Origin: VBDM01 sp035651815
GTDB taxonomy: Bacteria; Pseudomonadota; Gammaproteobacteria; Burkholderiales; SG8-39
Reading direction: 5' to 3'
Length of the DNA: 64,000 bases
Assembly: GCA_035651815.1 (NCBI GenBank)
Contig: DASRFB010000018.1
Span: 96,450 to 160,449, forward strand
Shown here: piece by piece, positions 35,426-44,113 of the stretch
Layout: the number at the start of each line of letters is the position of its first letter
Numbering within the stretch: the first letter of the stretch is position 1
Position numbers and translations under genes: made by a program
Notes under the pieces: model-generated
What the model was told of the DNA's origin: nothing
Databases searched by the model: none
The model's input: only the letters and a program-made list of their open reading frames with translations

Positions 35426-36918
35426 ACCTGATCCCCGCGTATCCCGAGCTCTGGCTCCTCGTCATGGCGCCGGTCGTGCTGATCGCCGACCTGTTCGTGC
35501 GCGACCAGCGCCGAGACGCGACGTATGCGCTCGCCCTGGTGGTGCTCGCCGGCTGCGCGTTCTGGACGCTGGTGACCGGCCACTTGACCGGCATGCAGCG
35601 CACCGAAACGTTCAATCGCATGTTCGTGGCGGACACCATCGGCCACGTCCTGAAGATGTTCTGCTACGTCGCGGTCGGTGCGTCGCTCGTGTACTCGCGC
35701 GCCTACCTCGTGGAGCGGGGGCTGTACCGAGGAGAGTACTTCGCGCTGGCCCTGTTCTCGACGCTCGGAATGATGGTGATGATCTCCGCGAACCATTTCG
35801 TCGCCCTGTACCTGGGGCTGGAGCTGATGTCGCTTTCGCTGTATGCGCTGGTGGCCCTCAACCGCGACTCGGCCGCGTCGACCGAGGCCGCGATGAAGTA
35901 TTTCGTGCTGGGCGCGCTCGCATCGGGCCTGCTCCTGTACGGCATGTCCATGATCTACGGCGCGACCGGCACCTTGTACATCGGCGACGTCGCGAGAGCC
36001 ATCGGCGCCAACCAGCCCGATCGCATCATTCTGCTGTTCGGCCTCGTGTTCGCGGTGTCGGGCATGGCCTTCAAGCTCGGTGTCGTGCCTTTCCACATGT
36101 GGATCCCCGACGTCTATCAAGGGGCGCCGGTATCGGTGACGCTCATCATCGGCTCGGCATCCAAGCTCGCCGCGTTCGCGATGGTGGTGCGTATGCTGGT
36201 CAACGGCACGCTGGGCTTCGATGCCGGCGACCACATCAGCGACCTATCGCGGACGCTCGCCTTCAACTGGCAGTACATGCTCGTGATCCTCGCGGTCCTG
36301 TCGATGGCCATCGGCAACCTGGCTGCGATCGCACAGTCGAACATCAAGCGCATGCTCGCCTACTCGACCATCTCGCACATGGGGTTCGTGCTCCTCGGCC
36401 TGCTGTCCGGAGTCGTCGGCAACGTGCTTTCGGCCGCGAACGCGTATTCGGCGGCGCTGTTCTACGTCATCGTCTACGCACTCATGAGCCTCGGAGCCTT
36501 CGGCATGATCCTGCTGCTCTCGAGAGCCGGATTCGAGGCCGAGCGCCTGGACGATTTCAAGGGCCTCAACTCGCGCAGCCCCTGGTTCGCCTTCGTGATG
36601 ATGCTGCTCATGTTCTCGCTGGCGGGGATACCGCCCACGGTCGGCTTCTACGCCAAGGTCGTCGTGCTCCAGCCGGTGCTCGAGGCGGGCCAGGTCTGGC
36701 TCGCGGTCGTCGCGGTGCTGTTCTCGCTGATCGGCGCGTTCTACTACATCCGCATCGTGAAGCTCATGTATTTCGACGAGCCGCAGGACACGCACCGCAT
36801 CGAGACGAGGGCCGACATGCGGGTGCTGCTGTCGCTGAACGGCGTCGCGATGCTCGCCCTGGGGATCCTGCCGCAGTCGCTGATGCAGCTGTGCCTGCTG
36901 TCGATCCAGGGCCTGTGA
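35422..36918 (+). CDS. nuoN: NADH-quinone oxidoreductase subunit N
   Basis: Third antiporter-like subunit, 498 residues. Signatures include YLGLELMSLSLYALVALNRDSAASTEAAMKYFVLGALASG, FKLGVVPFHMWIPDVYQGAPVSVT and SNIKRMLAYSTISHMGF. The final helices are complete. It ends the complex I operon; a NUDIX gene follows 13 bases later and may be read from the same transcript. Confidence 0.97.
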   Translation: MNLIPAYPELWLLVMAPVVLIADLFVRDQRRDATYALALVVLAGCAFWTLVTGHLTGMQRTETFNRMFVADTIGHVLKMFCYVAVGASLVYSRAYLVERGLYRGEYFALALFSTLGMMVMISANHFVALYLGLELMSLSLYALVALNRDSAASTEAAMKYFVLGALASGLLLYGMSMIYGATGTLYIGDVARAIGANQPDRIILLFGLVFAVSGMAFKLGVVPFHMWIPDVYQGAPVSVTLIIGSASKLAAFAMVVRMLVNGTLGFDAGDHISDLSRTLAFNWQYMLVILAVLSMAIGNLAAIAQSNIKRMLAYSTISHMGFVLLGLLSGVVGNVLSAANAYSAALFYVIVYALMSLGAFGMILLLSRAGFEAERLDDFKGLNSRSPWFAFVMMLLMFSLAGIPPTVGFYAKVVVLQPVLEAGQVWLAVVAVLFSLIGAFYYIRIVKLMYFDEPQDTHRIETRADMRVLLSLNGVAMLALGILPQSLMQLCLLSIQGL

Positions 36919-36931
36919 CCGGCCGCCCCGC

Positions 36932-37495
36932 ATGCCGGACCCGCGCAAGGACCTGACCGAGCATACGCTGTCGAGCGAGGTCGTCTACGACGGCAGGCTG
37001 CTCCACGTGCGGCGCGACAAAGTGCGCCTGCCCGACGGCGGCGTGACCGAGCGGGAGTACGTCAGGCACCCCGGCGCCGTGGTGATCATCGCGGTGCTCG
37101 ACCAGGGCGAGCTCCTCATGGAGCGTCAATTCCGCTATCCGCTCGGGCGCGACATGATCGAGCTGCCCGCCGGCAAGATCGATGCGGGCGAGCCCCCGGC
37201 CGAGACCGCCCGGCGCGAGCTGCTCGAGGAGACGGGATACGCCGCGTCCGAATGGCGGCATCTCGCGACAATGCATCTCGCGATCGGCTATTCGAACGAG
37301 CACATCGAGATCTTCCTCGCGAAGGGCCTGACGCGGAAGGAAGCGAAGCTCGACGACGAGGAATTCCTCGAGGTGTTCACCCTGCCGCTCGCGACCGCGC
37401 TGCAATGGGTGCGCGAGGGGAAGATCACCGATGCCAAGACCTTGTCGGCGCTGCTGTGGGCCGAGAAGGTGCTCGAGGGGCCGTGGCGCGCGTGA
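36932..37495 (+). CDS. NUDIX hydrolase, ADP-ribose pyrophosphatase-like
   Basis: 187-residue hydrolase with a perfect NUDIX box at residues 81-103: Gly81, Glu87, Arg95-Glu96, Glu99-Glu100 and Gly102 match G-x5-E-x7-R-E-U-x-E-E-x-G. The N-terminal half (SSEVVYDGRLLHVRRDKVRLPDGG) and the ERQFRYPLGRDMIELPAGKID context match ADP-ribose pyrophosphatases (NudF type). It probably clears ADP-ribose; the exact nucleotide-sugar substrate is inferred. The position directly after nuoN is common in betaproteobacteria. Confidence 0.9.
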   Translation: MPDPRKDLTEHTLSSEVVYDGRLLHVRRDKVRLPDGGVTEREYVRHPGAVVIIAVLDQGELLMERQFRYPLGRDMIELPAGKIDAGEPPAETARRELLEETGYAASEWRHLATMHLAIGYSNEHIEIFLAKGLTRKEAKLDDEEFLEVFTLPLATALQWVREGKITDAKTLSALLWAEKVLEGPWRA

Positions 37496-37502
37496 GCGCG
37501 CA

Positions 37503-38285
37503 TCAGAACCGGTAACGCACCTCGATTCCCGCTTCCCTCGTGTGGCTGGCGGGCTCGAAGAAGCCGTTCGAGACCTCCGAGTCCTTGATGCTCCAGTAGT
37601 CGACCCACGGGCCGAAGGTCAGGTGACCGGCCTCGATCATGAAGGATGCGCGCCAGCCGCGGCCATGCCGCTGCTCGTTCGTGATGTCCTGCGCCCCCGC
37701 GAACCCGGTATCGCTGAGCTTGCTCTGCTGGCGTCCGCGCAGGAAGACGTCGTATTCCACCGTCGGCGCGAGCACCCAGCCGCGGCCGGCGGACAGCCGC
37801 GCGGTGAGCCCGAGCGGGAGGTACAGATACTGGGAATAGCGTCGGTAGCCGAAGTACGCGACATTCCCGACGACATCGTAGCCCCGCAGGTCGTCGTAGA
37901 GATAGCGATAGCCGAGGCCCGCGAACGGCGATAGCGAGACGCGCGAGCCGGGCCGATAATCGGCGCCGCCGATCGCGCGCAACTCGAAGATGTGATCCGG
38001 CACGTCGTTCTGCGTGCCCGATCCCTGGTAGGTGAGCGATCCGTACGAATATCTCGCCTCGAAGCGTCCGAACGCGCGTCCGTCGACCTCCGTATAGGCG
38101 GCCGACAGGCCGGCCCGATTCCCGGTCAGCTTGGCGAAATCGGGCTCCTCGTAGCGGTATCTGGACGCCTGCAGCCCGGTTTCCCATCCCGGCCGGGTGG
38201 ACAATGGATCGACGGGCGGAGCCGTCTGCGCTTGCGCGACTCCGAGAGCTCCGAGCAGCATCAACCCTGTCCACTTCGTCGCCAT
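37503..38285 (-). CDS. Putative outer membrane beta-barrel protein of unknown function
   Basis: 260 residues with a signal peptide (MATKWTGLMLLGALGVAQAQ). The mature part is a series of amphipathic beta strands with alternating aromatic residues (FGRFEARYSYGSLTY, FAGLGYRYLYDDLRG, YSQYLYLPLGLTARL, RASFMIEAGHLTFGPWVDYW). It ends in the Arg-Tyr-Arg-Phe type C-terminus expected of BAM substrates. The ATG at 38285 has AAGGAG upstream on the minus strand. I do not recognise the family; there is no substrate or operon partner. Its stop is seven bases from the NUDIX gene's stop on the other strand. Confidence 0.7.
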   Translation of the reverse strand: MATKWTGLMLLGALGVAQAQTAPPVDPLSTRPGWETGLQASRYRYEEPDFAKLTGNRAGLSAAYTEVDGRAFGRFEARYSYGSLTYQGSGTQNDVPDHIFELRAIGGADYRPGSRVSLSPFAGLGYRYLYDDLRGYDVVGNVAYFGYRRYSQYLYLPLGLTARLSAGRGWVLAPTVEYDVFLRGRQQSKLSDTGFAGAQDITNEQRHGRGWRASFMIEAGHLTFGPWVDYWSIKDSEVSNGFFEPASHTREAGIEVRYRF

Positions 38286-38533
38286 TCCTCGAGCTCCTTG
38301 TCCCGGACCGCACGATCCGCAGCGCGATGATATCGCGAGCCGGCTCATTGCCGCATCGCGGCAACGGGCCGTCGCCCTGGACCGACACACGCGCTGTTTC
38401 TTGCGCGATTTCACGGGCAGCGTCGAGAAATAATCCCTGAAAAGGCCCGCCTCGAGGGGGAGGACCCCTACGCCTGATCTATGCTGTTCGCCTCGGGGAG
38501 AACCGCTCTCACACCCGCCCAGGGGAGGACACC

Positions 38534-39970
38534 ATGGTCGATTCTCATATCTGGATGATCTGGCCCAACAACGCCGTGCTGTCGGTCATCACCCTGTGCC
38601 TGATCGGCATCGCTTTTCTTTACGCGGGGCGCAGGCCCATGCACGATCTCATCCGCTCGCTCGGCCATTCCGTGAGCGGGCCGCTGCGCCTGGGCGCGCG
38701 TTCGCTGGTCGCGGCCGCCAATGGCATCCGGGAGCGCAACCGTACCGTCCTGCTCGCGCACGGGCGCGCCGAGGTCGGCCAGCGGATCGAGCGCGAGTTC
38801 GAGCGGATCGGCGCGATCGTGACGCGCGATCTGCAGGGCTATCCGGCCATGCAGCGCAAGCTGCTCGACGAGATCACCCGGATCGAGGAGGACTACAAGA
38901 AGTGCGGCGAGGTGCCGCCGCCGCCGCCGGAGTGGGTCGAAGCGGTCACCGCGGTCGCCAAGGTCAAGGCGACCGGGAACGAGATCGTCCAGAAGATCCT
39001 CGAAGAGATCAATGCGTCGATCAGCAAGATGCACGACAAGACGATCGGCGAGTACCGCCGCGCCTACGAGTCGCGCCACAAGATCCTGGAGGGCTTCCTC
39101 CCGTTCTGGCGCTCCGTCGACAAGACGATGACGCAGGTCGACAAGAAGCTGTCCGGCATCCAGGAGACCGCCGGCTCGGTCGACGCGCATATGACGAAGT
39201 ACGAGGAGATCAACAAGAAAACCGACAAGGCCGAGCACCAGCTCGCCACCTCGGGCTTCACCCAGTTCGCCATCGCGACCATCGTCATGTGCGTCGCCAT
39301 GGGCGGCGCCTTCGTCAACTTCAAGCTGATCGCGCTGCCGATGTCCGAGATGGTCGGCGCCGGGGACTACATCACCCAGTCGCTGCGCACTTCGGAGGTG
39401 GCCGCGCTGGTGATCATCCTGGTCGAGGCGTCGATGGGCCTGTTCCTGATGGAGTCGCTGCGCATCACGCACCTGTTCCCGCCCATCGCCAACCTGAACG
39501 AGAAGATGCGCCACCGCATCCTCTACATCTCGCTCACGCTGCTCGTGATCCTCGCGGGCATCGAGGCGGCGCTCGCTCTGATGCGCGACATGCTGATCGC
39601 AGACAAGCAGGCGCTCCTCCAGACGCTCGCGTCCCAGCAGCAGACGGCGGTGAGCGAGGGCTGGGTCGGCCGCATTCCGACCGCGGGCCAGATGCTGCTC
39701 GGCTTCATCCTGCCCTTCGCGCTGGCGTTCGTCGCGATCCCGCTCGAGTCGTTCATCCATTCCTCGCGCACGGTGCTCGGAGTGGCGGTGGTCGCGCTCC
39801 TGCACGCGCTCGCCTTCGTGCTGCGGGTCCTGGGCAACCTGGCGCGTCATTCGAGCCGGGTACTCATCACGCTCTACGACGTGGTGGTGATGCTGCCGCT
39901 GCTGATCGAGCACCTCGTGAGAGGCGGGCGGGTCGGCGTGCCGGTGAAATCGCGTTCGATGAGCGCCTGA
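38534..39970 (+). CDS. Seven-TM membrane protein with a long coiled-coil domain, function unknown
   Basis: 478 residues that I do not recognise. One transmembrane helix near residues 13-32 is followed by about 200 residues of charged, heptad-rich helix (residues 45-240), for example GQRIEREFERIGAIVTRDLQ, RKLLDEITRIEEDYKKCGE and MTQVDKKLSGIQETAGS, broken by a proline stretch (VPPPPPEW). Six more hydrophobic helices occupy about 244-465. The domain layout suggests a scaffold or signalling platform with a cytoplasmic or periplasmic rod. AGGGGAGG (38521-38528) precedes the ATG. The next gene, a VWA lipoprotein, starts 26 bases later, so the two form an operon. Confidence 0.65.
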   Translation: MVDSHIWMIWPNNAVLSVITLCLIGIAFLYAGRRPMHDLIRSLGHSVSGPLRLGARSLVAAANGIRERNRTVLLAHGRAEVGQRIEREFERIGAIVTRDLQGYPAMQRKLLDEITRIEEDYKKCGEVPPPPPEWVEAVTAVAKVKATGNEIVQKILEEINASISKMHDKTIGEYRRAYESRHKILEGFLPFWRSVDKTMTQVDKKLSGIQETAGSVDAHMTKYEEINKKTDKAEHQLATSGFTQFAIATIVMCVAMGGAFVNFKLIALPMSEMVGAGDYITQSLRTSEVAALVIILVEASMGLFLMESLRITHLFPPIANLNEKMRHRILYISLTLLVILAGIEAALALMRDMLIADKQALLQTLASQQQTAVSEGWVGRIPTAGQMLLGFILPFALAFVAIPLESFIHSSRTVLGVAVVALLHALAFVLRVLGNLARHSSRVLITLYDVVVMLPLLIEHLVRGGRVGVPVKSRSMSA

Positions 39971-39996
39971 GGCGCGTTTCCGATCGGGAGACGACC

Positions 39997-40659
39997 ATGA
40001 CCAAGCGCAACGTTCTCGCGTTCCTGTCCTTCCTCGCCGCCGCCGTCGCATTGTCCGGCTGCGCCGACCCGCGAAGCCATACGCACGCGGTCTATATGCT
40101 GGTCGATACGTCGGGCACCTACGCCCGGGAGGCGAACAAGGCGCAGGTCATCGTCAATTACCTGCTCGGGACGCTGCAGCCGGGCGACTCGCTCGCCATC
40201 GCGCGAGTCGAGAGTCGCAGCTTCAGCGAGAAGGACATCATCGCCAAGGCGCGCTTCGACACGAGGCCTTCCCAGGCCAACATGCAGAAGCGGGCGTTCA
40301 AGGACAAGATGGATGGCTACTTCCGGGGCGTGAGGGGGACCGCGTATACCGACATCACCGGTGGACTGATCCAGGGCGCCGAGTTCCTGAACGAGACCGG
40401 GGCGGGCCTGAAGACCATCCTGATCTTTTCCGACATGCAGGAGGAGCTCGACAAGGCGACCGTGCGCAACTTCGCGATCAACCTGAAGAACATCCGGGTG
40501 ATCGCGGTGAACGTCACCAAGCTCAAGACCGACAACATCGACCCGCGCCGCTACCTCGGGCGGATCGAGGCCTGGCAGAAGCGCGTCGAGGCCGCCGGCG
40601 CGTCGGAGTGGAAGGTCATCAACGACATCGAGCACCTGGACGGCATCTTCAAGAGCTGA
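39997..40659 (+). CDS. VWA-domain lipoprotein, partner of the upstream membrane protein
   Basis: 220 residues with a lipoprotein signal peptide (AVALSGC, Cys22). The rest resembles a von Willebrand factor A domain: VYMLVDTSGT (Asp37, Ser39, Thr41; a MIDAS motif with Thr in place of the last Ser), a central RGTAYTDITGG that could supply the MIDAS Thr, and ILIFSDMQEE with Asp146. Alternating strands and helices run through the C-terminus. VWA domains typically hold partner proteins through a bound metal. The partner is plausibly the seven-TM protein encoded directly upstream. A strong terminator ends the operon at 40682-40713. Confidence 0.75.
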   Translation: MTKRNVLAFLSFLAAAVALSGCADPRSHTHAVYMLVDTSGTYAREANKAQVIVNYLLGTLQPGDSLAIARVESRSFSEKDIIAKARFDTRPSQANMQKRAFKDKMDGYFRGVRGTAYTDITGGLIQGAEFLNETGAGLKTILIFSDMQEELDKATVRNFAINLKNIRVIAVNVTKLKTDNIDPRRYLGRIEAWQKRVEAAGASEWKVINDIEHLDGIFKS

Positions 40660-40681
40660 GCCGGCTGCTCTCGAAATCCCG

Positions 40682-40713
40682 AGGCCGCGAACCCTTCGCG
40701 GCCTTTTTTCTTT
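40682..40713 (+). terminator. Rho-independent terminator after the VWA lipoprotein gene
   Basis: AGGCCGCGAA (40682-40691) and TTCGCGGCCT (40695-40704) form a perfect 10-bp stem with a three-base loop, followed by TTTTTTCTTT (40704-40713). Confidence 0.93.
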
Positions 40714-40755
40714 GGTCGGCTGCTCAATGGCAGGGATTTGTGGAGGGAACGAACC

Positions 40756-41217
40756 GTGAAGTCGTCCGCTCTCGTGCGTCGCTGCCGTTGGCTCGCTCTC
40801 CCGGTGTTGCTCGGCGCGACGATTCCGTGCCTTGCCGCAGAGAATCCCGCCGAGAAGCCCGCCGCGAAAGACGTCTCCCGGAACGTCAAGGCCACGGACC
40901 GCGCGATCAAGGACTACAGCGTCGCCCAGCGCGACGAAGCGGTGAAGCAGGCCAAGGCGGCGCTCGACGACGCCGATGCGAGGATGCGCCGCCTCGAGCG
41001 CAAGCTGGACGGCGACTGGGACAAGATGGACGCGGCCGCGCGCCAGCGTGCGCGCGCCACGCGCGAGGCGATGCGCCGCGAGCGCAACCAGCTCGCCGAG
41101 TGGTACGGCGAGCTGAAGCACGGCTCCTCCGACGCCTGGGACGAGGTGAAGAGCGGCTTCGCGAAGAGCTACGACGAGCTCAGGAGATCCTTCGCCAAGG
41201 CGCGGAAGGACTTCTAG
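40756..41217 (+). CDS. Small periplasmic helical protein, sll1863 stress-protein-like
   Basis: 153 residues: a signal peptide (RRCRWLALPVLLGATIPCLA) and a mature part that is almost entirely charged helix, for example KQAKAALDDADARMRRLERKLDG and ARATREAMRRERNQLAEWYGELK, ending in DAWDEVKSGFAKSYDELRRSF. The final segment resembles the C-terminal repeat of the sll1863 family of stress-response coiled-coil proteins. GGAGGG (40742-40747) lies eight bases before GTG 40756, which decides the start. It is monocistronic, downstream of a terminator and convergent with nrdJ. Function unknown. Confidence 0.6.
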   Translation: MKSSALVRRCRWLALPVLLGATIPCLAAENPAEKPAAKDVSRNVKATDRAIKDYSVAQRDEAVKQAKAALDDADARMRRLERKLDGDWDKMDAAARQRARATREAMRRERNQLAEWYGELKHGSSDAWDEVKSGFAKSYDELRRSFAKARKDF

Positions 41218-41223
41218 CCGTCC

Positions 41224-44052
41224 TCAGCCGCACACGCCGACCCAGCCGCAGGCGCTGCAGAAATCGCAGCCGTCCTTGCGGATGACGGCATGGTTGCCGC
41301 ACTCGGTGCAGCGCAGCCCCTTCATCTTCGGCGCGGTTCCGGGCGCCGGCGCCTCGAGCACGCCCATCTGCTGCACCGGCATGCCGTCCTCGTCGAGGAT
41401 CCCCAGCATGGCGTAGCGGTGGATGATGAGCCGCGCGACGTACGAAACGGTCGACGGCCAGTTCTGCTGCTTGCGGCTGCCTGGCGTGAACGCCATGAAA
41501 TCGCCGAGCGGCTCCGGGTAGTCGAGCAGCTTGCGCAGCTTCATGCCGATCCACGCGGGATCGATGATGCGCATGTCGAGCGAGAGCAGCTTGCACAGGC
41601 CGTCGAGCGCGCGCGGGTATTCGCCCGAGAGCCACACGGAATAGGGACGCGTCACGCCGTCGGGCAGCGTAATTTCCTTGAGCCCGAGCACGAAGTCGTC
41701 GCGCGCCGCCGGGTTGTGGATGTCGATCGTCCAGGACATCGTGCCGTCGGTGCCGGTCTTCGGCTCCTTGTGGCTGAACATCGCGTCGATCACCGACCCG
41801 TGCGCGGCGTCGGGCAGCGCCCCGAGCTGCTCGCAGCGGAAGCGCACGAGCTGCGCCACCGCCGAGCAGACGCTCGGCATGCGCTTCTTCTCGCCCAGCG
41901 GCGGGAACGGCATGTCGAAAGCGTCGTCACCCGCGGTCTTGGCGAGCGTATCGAGCTTCACGCGCAGCCACGCCGGGTCGTCCGCGCGCATGTCCATCGA
42001 CAGCGTCTTCGCCACCGCGCCGAGCCCGCGCGGCTGCTCGCTGCCGTTTACCCACGCCTCGAACGGATGCGTGCGCGCGTTCTCGACGTGCCCGACGAAG
42101 AGCGCGAAGTCGCCGTGCGGATGCTCGATCATGTACGTCCACGCCGGGTTGCCCGACGCGAGCTTCGGCCGGCCGGGCCAGCGCAGGCTCGCGAGCACCG
42201 GCTCGGGCACGGCCTTGATCTCGATGCGCCGGTTGACGTCGTTCTGCACGAAATCCTGCGGCCGGGTCTGCGCCTCGACCGAGAGCACCGAGCCGATGAC
42301 GCTGTTCGGGCGGTACGTGGCAAGGCCCTTCAGGCCCGACTTCCACGCCTCGAAATACAGGTCCTGGAAATCCGAATATGGATAGTTCTCCGGCACGTTG
42401 ACCGTCTTCGAGATGCTCGTGTCGATGCAAGGCGCGACCGCGGCGACCATGTCCTTGTGCGCCCCGGCCGTGAGCTCGAGTGCCGTGACGAAGTAGGGCG
42501 GCAGCGCCTTCACCTCGCCCCCGAGGTGCTTGTAAAAACGCCAGGCGTAGTCCTCGACCGGGAACTCCTTGAGGGTGCCGTCGGCCATGCGCTTCTTGCG
42601 CGTGTAGGTCCACGAGAACGGCGGCTCGATGCCGTTCGAGGCGTTGTCGGCGAACGCGAGGCTGATCGTGCCGGTCGGCGCGATCGAGAGCAGGTGGCTG
42701 TTGCGGATTCCCTGCTTGCGGATCAGCGCTTTGATCTCCTGCGGCAGCCGCGCGGCGAAGCTCGTGCCCGAGAGATACATGTCGGCGTTGAACAGCGGGA
42801 ACGCGCCACGCTCGCGGGCGAGCTCGCTCGACGCGCGGTACGCGGCGTCGCGCATCGACTCGGAGATGTGCGCGGCCATGCGCCGCGCTTCCTCGGTGTC
42901 GTAGCGCAGGCGCAGCATGATCAGCGCATCGCCGAGACCGGTGAACCCGAGGCCCACCCGGCGCTTGTTCATGGCTTCGTCGTGCTGGGCCTTCAGCGGC
43001 CAGACCGTGACGTCGAGCACGTTGTCGAGCATGCGCACCGACACTTCGACGATCCTCGCGAAGCTCTCGAAATCGAAAGCCGCCTTCTCGCCGAACGGCT
43101 CATTCACGAAGCGGGTCAGGTTGATCGAGCCGAGGCAGCAGCAGCCGTAGGGCGGCAGCGGCTGCTCGGCGCAGGGATTCGTCGCCTCGATCGCCTCGCA
43201 GTAGTTGAGGTTGTTGTCGCGGTTGATGTGGTCGAGAAACAGGATTCCCGGCTCGGCGTGATCGTAGGTCGAGCGCATGATCTGGTCCCACAGGTCGCGG
43301 GCGCGCAGCTTCCGGTAGACCCACAGTCCGTCGTCGCGCTGATAGGCGCCCGCGGCGATCGCTTCCGGGTGCGGTTTCGCCTTGTGGACGAGCTCCACCT
43401 CGAGGTCGTGCTCCACCGCGGTCATGAAGGCGTCGGTGACGCCGACCGAGATGTTGAAGTTCGACAGGTCGCCCTTGTCCTTGGCGTGGATGAAGTCCTC
43501 GAGGTCCGGGTGGTCGCAGCGCAGCACGCCCATCTGCGCTCCGCGCCGGGCGCCCGCGGACTCGACGGTCTCGCACGACCGGTCGAACACGCGCATGTAC
43601 GAGACCGGACCGCTCGCCCGGGAATGCGTGCCCTTGACCTCGGCGCCCCGCGGCCGGATGGAGGAGAAGTCGTAGCCGACGCCGCCGCCGCGGCGCATCG
43701 TCTCCGCCGCCTCCTGCAGCGCGGTGTAGATGCCGGGCCGGCCGTCGACGATCTCCGAGATCGAGTCGCCCACGGGCTGCACGAAGCAGTTGATGAGCGT
43801 CGCCTGCATCTGGATGCCGGCCGCCGAGCTGATGCGCCCGGCCGGGATGAAGCCGGCTTCCATCGCCTCGGCGAAGCGGCGCTCCCAATGCGCGCGGCGG
43901 TCCTGAGGCTCGGCCGCCGCGAGCGCGCGCGCGATGCGCCGGCGCACCTCGTCGATCGACTGCTCCTTGCCCTTCGCGTACTTCTCGATCAGCGCCTCCC
44001 GGCAGATCTCCTGCTCGGGGAGGGTGGTAACCCGGGTTGCCGTCTCGCTCAT
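41224..44052 (-). CDS. nrdJ: Adenosylcobalamin-dependent (class II) ribonucleoside-diphosphate reductase
   Basis: Reduces ribonucleotides to deoxyribonucleotides with B12, independent of oxygen. The 942-residue chain has the reductase barrel (residues about 60-600) with Cys89 (TLINCFVQ), the thiyl-radical Cys294 in TNPCAEQPLP with Asn292 and Glu296, a CCC triplet at 304-306, and the phosphate loop SIAPTGTISLAFADNASNGIEP. Residues about 632-740 and 770-885 are two tandem copies of the same module (both containing LS-x-DMR and DPAW). The C-terminus is a cysteine-rich zinc-ribbon-like tail (RCTECGNHAV, CDFCSACGWVG) that probably re-reduces the active site. A pair of NrdR-like boxes lies upstream. 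No class I or III reductase is in the window. Confidence 0.95.
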   Translation of the reverse strand: MSETATRVTTLPEQEICREALIEKYAKGKEQSIDEVRRRIARALAAAEPQDRRAHWERRFAEAMEAGFIPAGRISSAAGIQMQATLINCFVQPVGDSISEIVDGRPGIYTALQEAAETMRRGGGVGYDFSSIRPRGAEVKGTHSRASGPVSYMRVFDRSCETVESAGARRGAQMGVLRCDHPDLEDFIHAKDKGDLSNFNISVGVTDAFMTAVEHDLEVELVHKAKPHPEAIAAGAYQRDDGLWVYRKLRARDLWDQIMRSTYDHAEPGILFLDHINRDNNLNYCEAIEATNPCAEQPLPPYGCCCLGSINLTRFVNEPFGEKAAFDFESFARIVEVSVRMLDNVLDVTVWPLKAQHDEAMNKRRVGLGFTGLGDALIMLRLRYDTEEARRMAAHISESMRDAAYRASSELARERGAFPLFNADMYLSGTSFAARLPQEIKALIRKQGIRNSHLLSIAPTGTISLAFADNASNGIEPPFSWTYTRKKRMADGTLKEFPVEDYAWRFYKHLGGEVKALPPYFVTALELTAGAHKDMVAAVAPCIDTSISKTVNVPENYPYSDFQDLYFEAWKSGLKGLATYRPNSVIGSVLSVEAQTRPQDFVQNDVNRRIEIKAVPEPVLASLRWPGRPKLASGNPAWTYMIEHPHGDFALFVGHVENARTHPFEAWVNGSEQPRGLGAVAKTLSMDMRADDPAWLRVKLDTLAKTAGDDAFDMPFPPLGEKKRMPSVCSAVAQLVRFRCEQLGALPDAAHGSVIDAMFSHKEPKTGTDGTMSWTIDIHNPAARDDFVLGLKEITLPDGVTRPYSVWLSGEYPRALDGLCKLLSLDMRIIDPAWIGMKLRKLLDYPEPLGDFMAFTPGSRKQQNWPSTVSYVARLIIHRYAMLGILDEDGMPVQQMGVLEAPAPGTAPKMKGLRCTECGNHAVIRKDGCDFCSACGWVGVCG

Positions 44053-44113
44053 GATGTCCTTCCGTCTCGATCCAGCGCCGTGATCACGGGCGCCCACGAT
44101 ACCGCGCCGCTGG

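Noticed and set aside
44053..44113. Cobalamin riboswitch before the B12-dependent nrdJ
   Set aside because: The space is too short and lacks a B12-box-like sequence; NrdR-like sites fit better.
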